Assembly: GCA_021151535.1 (NCBI GenBank)
Contig: JAGKXC010000072.1
Location: forward strand, 1-10,147
Origin: Sphingobacteriia bacterium
GTDB taxonomy: Bacteria; Bacteroidota; Bacteroidia; NS11-12g; UBA955
Direction: 5' to 3'
DNA length: 10,147 bases
Positions within the stretch are counted from its first letter, which is position 1. Each line of letters starts with the position of its first letter. The position numbers and the translations under genes are program-made. The notes under the pieces were generated by a model. It was not told the DNA's origin and made no database searches. It saw only the letters and a list, made by a program, of their open reading frames with translations. Of the stretch, positions 6,861 through 10,147 are shown piece after piece.

Positions 6861-7625
6861 ATGTCAGTAATTATTAAATCCGCAGAACAGATTGAAGGTA
6901 TTAGAGCCAGTAGTAAATTGGCAGCTGAAACACTAAAATACTTGGAACAATTTGTAAAGCCAGGTATTACAACTTTAGAAATTGATAGGAAATGTGAAGA
7001 ATTTGTTCGAGATCATGGTGCAATCCCTGCAACAAAGGGTTATCGCGGTTACAAACATTCTTCTTGTATTTCTCCCAATGATGTTATTTGTCATGGTGTT
7101 CCCAACCAATATGAATTGCGTGATGGTGATATTGTAAATATTGATGTTACAACCATTTTAGGTGGTTATTATGGTGATACCTGCAAAATGTATTTCTCTG
7201 GAGTAGTATCCGATTATGCCAAAAGATTGGTTGAAGTAACCAAAGAATGTTTGCATGTGGGTATGGCTCAATGTAAACCAGGGAACAAAATGGGGAATAT
7301 TGGTTATTATATTGCTGAACATGCGCACAAAAATGGATATAGTGTGGTTTACGAGTTCTGTGGTCATGGTGTTGGCGTTAAATTTCATGAAACCCCTGAT
7401 GTACCTCATATTGCAGATTTAAATACTGGTTTGGTAATGAAGCCTGGTATGACATTTACCATTGAACCAATGATCAATGCCGGTAAAGCCAGAGCTAAAA
7501 TTGATAGAAAAGATGGCTGGACCGCTAGAACCATAGATGGAAAATTAAGTGCGCAATTCGAACATACCATTTTAATTACTGAAACTGGTTATGAAGCACT
7601 TACGGATGTTTTTCATGACTTTTAA
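6861..7625 (+). CDS. map: Type I methionine aminopeptidase
   Basis: Removes the initiator Met from nascent proteins whose second residue is small; cytoplasmic and ribosome-associated. The 254-residue pita-bread-fold protein has all catalytic residues, matching E. coli MetAP: H78 (H79), metal ligands D95, D106, H169, E202 and E234 (D97, D108, H171, E204, E235), and H176 (H178). There is no N-terminal zinc finger or other extension, so it is the short bacterial type Ia form. It begins 12 bases after the CBS-like gene and is followed after 9 bases by the hydrolase, with no promoter box in either gap, so co-transcription is likely. In many Bacteroidota a map gene sits in the ribosomal protein cluster between secY and infA; this locus is different, so it may be a second copy or a relocated one, which the window cannot decide. 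Confidence 0.96.
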   Translation: MSVIIKSAEQIEGIRASSKLAAETLKYLEQFVKPGITTLEIDRKCEEFVRDHGAIPATKGYRGYKHSSCISPNDVICHGVPNQYELRDGDIVNIDVTTILGGYYGDTCKMYFSGVVSDYAKRLVEVTKECLHVGMAQCKPGNKMGNIGYYIAEHAHKNGYSVVYEFCGHGVGVKFHETPDVPHIADLNTGLVMKPGMTFTIEPMINAGKARAKIDRKDGWTARTIDGKLSAQFEHTILITETGYEALTDVFHDF

Positions 7626-7634
7626 TTCCAAAAT

Positions 7635-8486
7635 ATGATTAAGGTTTATTCAATACCAACAGGTAACTTTCATTTGGATGGTGGAGCCATGTTTGGTGTA
7701 GTTCCAAAAACAATCTGGGAAAAGCAAGTTCCAGCCAATGAAAAGAATTTATGTAATTGGGCGATGCGATGCATGCTGGTTCAAAATACAAGTTTGGGTA
7801 AGAATATCTTAATCGATACAGGAATTGGGAATAAGCAATCAGAAAAGTTTTTCAGCTTCTATGATTTAAATGGGAACGATACGCTAATTTCTTCACTGGC
7901 AAAACTGGGACTGGCTCCATCGGATATTACCGATGTGCTTTTAACACATTTGCATTTTGATCATGTTGGTGGTGCAGTTTTCCAAAATGATGCTGGTGGA
8001 TTAGAATTAACTTTTCCCAACGCTAATTATTATGTCCATCAGGTACAGTGGCTTCATGCTCATAATCCTAATCCCCGAGAAAGAGCTTCATTTTTGTCAG
8101 AAAATTACAGTTTGCTAAATGAAAAAGGGGTTTTGAGTTTTTTGAATCAGGACGATTTATTACATGATTGTATTGAAATTCAAGTTTTTAATGGTCATAC
8201 ACTCGGTATGATAGCACCAATTATTCATGCAGATTTTGGTAAGGTAATGTATGGTGCCGATTTAATTCCTTCAGCACCACATATTCCAGTTAATTATGTT
8301 ATGGGGTATGATATTCAACCATTGATAACAATGGAAGAAAAAGCTAAAATTTTAAAGCGATTATTTGAAGAAGAGATTTGGTTATTCTTTGAACATGATG
8401 AAAAGAATGAAATGTCAAAAGTTACCAAAAACGAAAAAGGTGCTTATTTAGCCAGTGATTTTACACAATTAGACAAAATGGAATAA
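7635..8486 (+). CDS. Metallo-beta-lactamase-fold hydrolase, lactonase-like
   Basis: A 283-residue metallo-beta-lactamase superfamily protein. The di-metal site is complete: HLHFDH with H105, H107, D109 and H110; H188 in NGHTLGM; the bridging D209 in YGADLIP; and H254 in FEHD. The stretch with QWLHAHNPNPRERASF (138-153) after the HxHxDH motif and the GADL block resemble the AHL-lactonase/YtnP-like branch rather than true beta-lactamases or glyoxalase II. There is no signal peptide, so it should act in the cytoplasm. The natural substrate could be a lactone (homoserine lactone or another), but the sequence alone cannot show quorum quenching, and other small ester or phosphate substrates are possible. 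Last gene of the plus-strand operon, nine bases after map; its stop codon runs directly into the terminator hairpin. Superfamily and metal site are firm, subfamily tentative. Confidence 0.9.
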   Translation: MIKVYSIPTGNFHLDGGAMFGVVPKTIWEKQVPANEKNLCNWAMRCMLVQNTSLGKNILIDTGIGNKQSEKFFSFYDLNGNDTLISSLAKLGLAPSDITDVLLTHLHFDHVGGAVFQNDAGGLELTFPNANYYVHQVQWLHAHNPNPRERASFLSENYSLLNEKGVLSFLNQDDLLHDCIEIQVFNGHTLGMIAPIIHADFGKVMYGADLIPSAPHIPVNYVMGYDIQPLITMEEKAKILKRLFEEEIWLFFEHDEKNEMSKVTKNEKGAYLASDFTQLDKME

Positions 8487-8521
8487 AATAAAAAATCCCC
8501 TTTATCGGGGATTTTTTATTT
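8486..8521. terminator. Strong bidirectional intrinsic terminator
   Basis: A perfect inverted repeat: the left arm ends ATCCCC at 8500, the loop is TTTATC (8501-8506), and the right arm starts GGGGAT at 8507. All 15 pairs are complementary: four G-C pairs next to the loop, then A/T pairs including an A6/T6 block. The flanking A- and T-tracts give a U-tract in RNA from either direction, so it can end both the plus-strand operon and the convergent minus-strand GT39 gene. It uses the last base of the hydrolase stop codon. Confidence 0.92.
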
Positions 8522-8542
8522 GCTTTAAATCAAATTGAGATT

Positions 8543-10147
8543 TTATTGCTTTAAGAACTTTTGAAGGTCAAATTCATCACCAGTAAGTTCATAGTAAATA
8601 CTTGCAATTGCTTCAATCGCCAATTGCTGGGTTTGAGCGTTACTATTGTTTAAGTTGCTGGCTTGACCATACATATTCATGTTTGTAACGTCTTGTTGCA
8701 TCTTATAAGCTTCTGCTCCTAAGGCATACAAACGACTGTCTAATGGGTTTAACGGGATGTTCTCTTGCAAAGTTGCAAGTGCCTCAGCTGGTTTCCCTTT
8801 CATCAATTCCGCTTGAGCTTTGTTAATGAAACCATCCGTGTCCTTGGGACGGTATCCAATGTACTCATGCATTAAGGCAATCATATTGTCGTATTTCTGT
8901 TGCTTCATGTAAAAATCATACATGGAGAAAATTAATTTAGAATTCTCTGGGAAATACGCTCTTCCTTTTTTGCATAGATCAATGGCTGAATCCAACATGT
9001 TTTTGCTAGCATAGGCAGCTGCCAAATAAACATATATTTCAGATCTACTCGGATCCTTGCTTAGGTAATTTTTTAATTTTGCTATACCCAAATCAAAATT
9101 ATTGTTTTCAATAGCTTTAATCCCATCGAAATCATCCGAATTGGGCCTTTCAATTACTATACCCACAGGTACGCCATCAACCATAGGTTGGAAAACCGTA
9201 CCGGTTGGTTTGAATTCACCACTAATCAAGCGAGCTTGATCAAAATATGCATTGTAGAATATACAATAATCCCATTTTTTGGATGAACGATCATCAAATC
9301 GAGAATAACCTACGTGTACGTTCTTATCGTTTCGGCAATAATATTTCACATGTTCCATTCCATAGGATAGAACCTCATAATTTCTTTCTGGGTGTTTTCT
9401 TGCTACATTTTCTAAAAACCATTCAGTACTTGGTTTTAAGCTGGCCAAATAGTAATCCAACTCATAATTTCCATACGCTTTCTTCGTGCCGCCATAAATT
9501 TCATTGAAATATACATACGATAAAGGATGGTTTTGTGCGATATGTTTTGCAGGTAGTATAAAGCCAATTATCAATACAATCATTGAAATCATTTTACCTG
9601 GTATTTTGAACTTATCTAAAAAGGATCCTAACCAATAGAATCCCATAACTGCTAAAATAACAAAGGACGGCAGAGTAAACATTATCTGACGGATACCACC
9701 ATAAACTTGAGATTTCTGGATGTATATATAAACAATGGGGAACACTGCAGAGAACAATATTAAAAACAACTCCAAAGAGAAATGTTTCTTGTTTTGGAAC
9801 AAAAATCCAAAGAAAAGCCCCAATCCTAATAGAATAATAGTAGGTGTTGTAATCCAAAGATATTTAGTAAGATAGCTTAATGGTAGCATATCTGAATCAT
9901 ACAACTTGCCGTCGAAAAGTTGTCTTAATGATACTGAGTAATTCGTAAATTCTTTCAGTGCTTTCATCGGGTGATTTATGGGGTCGTCCCAACCGTATGG
10001 CCAAGGGAAAATACCTACTACATAAGAACTTAATCCAAGAACCAAAAGTGCAAAAATTGCTGCACCACCATGTTTCCATTTTAACTTTAGAAAATTTCCT
10101 AATCCAATGGATTGGATATACTTTAAGCCACCGTGCATCATAAAAAT
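8543..10147 (-). CDS. GT39-type membrane glycosyltransferase with C-terminal TPR domain (5' end cut by window)
   Basis: The frame runs leftward from the window edge (codons for Ile-Phe precede the Met at 10141) to a stop at 8543-8545, so 534 C-terminal residues are visible. The Met-Met at 10136-10141 is probably internal, because GT-C enzymes of this type carry their catalytic first loop earlier. Counting from the Met at 10141, there are about five membrane helices (27-46, 96-116, 121-141, 151-174, 183-199). Between the first two is a loop with PYGWDDPINHP (48-58) and LFDGKLY (75-81), the pattern I recall in bacterial GT39 (PMT/ArnT-like) proteins. After the last helix, HPLSYVYFNEIYGG (205-218) is also typical. 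A soluble, presumably periplasmic domain follows (about 220-333), then about four TPR-like helical repeats (341-500). Likely role: sugar transfer from a polyprenyl-phosphate donor to an outer-face acceptor, with the TPR tail binding partners. Sugar and acceptor are unknown. Confidence 0.85.
   Translation of the reverse strand: MFMMHGGLKYIQSIGLGNFLKLKWKHGGAAIFALLVLGLSSYVVGIFPWPYGWDDPINHPMKALKEFTNYSVSLRQLFDGKLYDSDMLPLSYLTKYLWITTPTIILLGLGLFFGFLFQNKKHFSLELFLILFSAVFPIVYIYIQKSQVYGGIRQIMFTLPSFVILAVMGFYWLGSFLDKFKIPGKMISMIVLIIGFILPAKHIAQNHPLSYVYFNEIYGGTKKAYGNYELDYYLASLKPSTEWFLENVARKHPERNYEVLSYGMEHVKYYCRNDKNVHVGYSRFDDRSSKKWDYCIFYNAYFDQARLISGEFKPTGTVFQPMVDGVPVGIVIERPNSDDFDGIKAIENNNFDLGIAKLKNYLSKDPSRSEIYVYLAAAYASKNMLDSAIDLCKKGRAYFPENSKLIFSMYDFYMKQQKYDNMIALMHEYIGYRPKDTDGFINKAQAELMKGKPAEALATLQENIPLNPLDSRLYALGAEAYKMQQDVTNMNMYGQASNLNNSNAQTQQLAIEAIASIYYELTGDEFDLQKFLKQ

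Noticed and set aside
10136..10141. The Met-Met as the true start of the GT39-TPR protein
   Set aside because: The frame continues to the window edge, the visible part starts without the usual catalytic N-terminal loop and early helices of GT39 enzymes, and no promoter box can be seen in the six remaining bases.
1..10147. CRISPR arrays, tRNA or rRNA genes, insertion sequences, attachment sites and riboswitches
   Set aside because: No regularly spaced repeats, transposase or integrase motifs, tRNA-like cloverleaf or long structured leader was found on reading both strands; gaps between genes are all under about 115 bases.

Overview
This window looks like an AT-rich chromosomal segment from a member of the Bacteroidota. 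The evidence is the promoter style (TAnnTTTG boxes close to start codons), the lack of clear Shine-Dalgarno sequences, and the protein types. These include an HD-domain CCA-adding enzyme, a two-domain cystathionine beta-synthase-like enzyme with an HDHG loop, and a GT39/TPR membrane protein. I cannot place it at genus level. I see no rRNA, tRNA, CRISPR array, insertion sequence, integrase or phage gene, and base composition and codon use look even by eye.

Layout, left to right. (1) Positions 1-1153, minus strand: the N-terminal 384 residues of a polytopic membrane protein, cut by the window edge and likely GT-C-like. It was found by translating the minus strand, because it has no stop inside the window. 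(2) Divergent from it across only 34 bases is cca (1188-2600, GTG start). The two promoters overlap. (3) serS (2715-3986) and a DinB/YfiT-type metal enzyme (3998-4534), 11 bases apart, form a likely operon. (4) A GT2 enzyme resembling polyprenyl-phosphate hexose synthases (4597-5385, minus) converges on that operon. (5) A second plus-strand operon carries a cystathionine beta-synthase-like enzyme (5478-6848), type I methionine aminopeptidase (6861-7625) and a metallo-beta-lactamase-fold lactonase-like hydrolase (7635-8486), with gaps of 12 and 9 bases. (6) A perfect 15-bp hairpin terminator (8486-8521) separates that operon from (7), a convergent GT39-type membrane glycosyltransferase with a TPR tail (8543-10147, minus), whose N-terminus lies outside the window.

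Functionally this is mostly housekeeping: tRNA 3'-end synthesis, tRNA charging, N-terminal protein processing and sulfur amino-acid metabolism. It is interleaved with three minus-strand genes that could belong together. The GT2 enzyme could make a polyprenyl-phosphate sugar in the cytoplasm, and GT-C-type membrane enzymes like the two at the window edges typically use such donors on the outer face. That link is inference.

No clearly new system is visible. The most interesting signals are the -7 boxes ending 4-8 bases before four start codons (predicting leaderless or nearly leaderless mRNAs), the overlapping divergent promoters at 1154-1187, a His where the pyridoxal-N1-binding Ser is expected in the CBS-like enzyme, and the unclassified HHL-motif membrane protein at the left edge.
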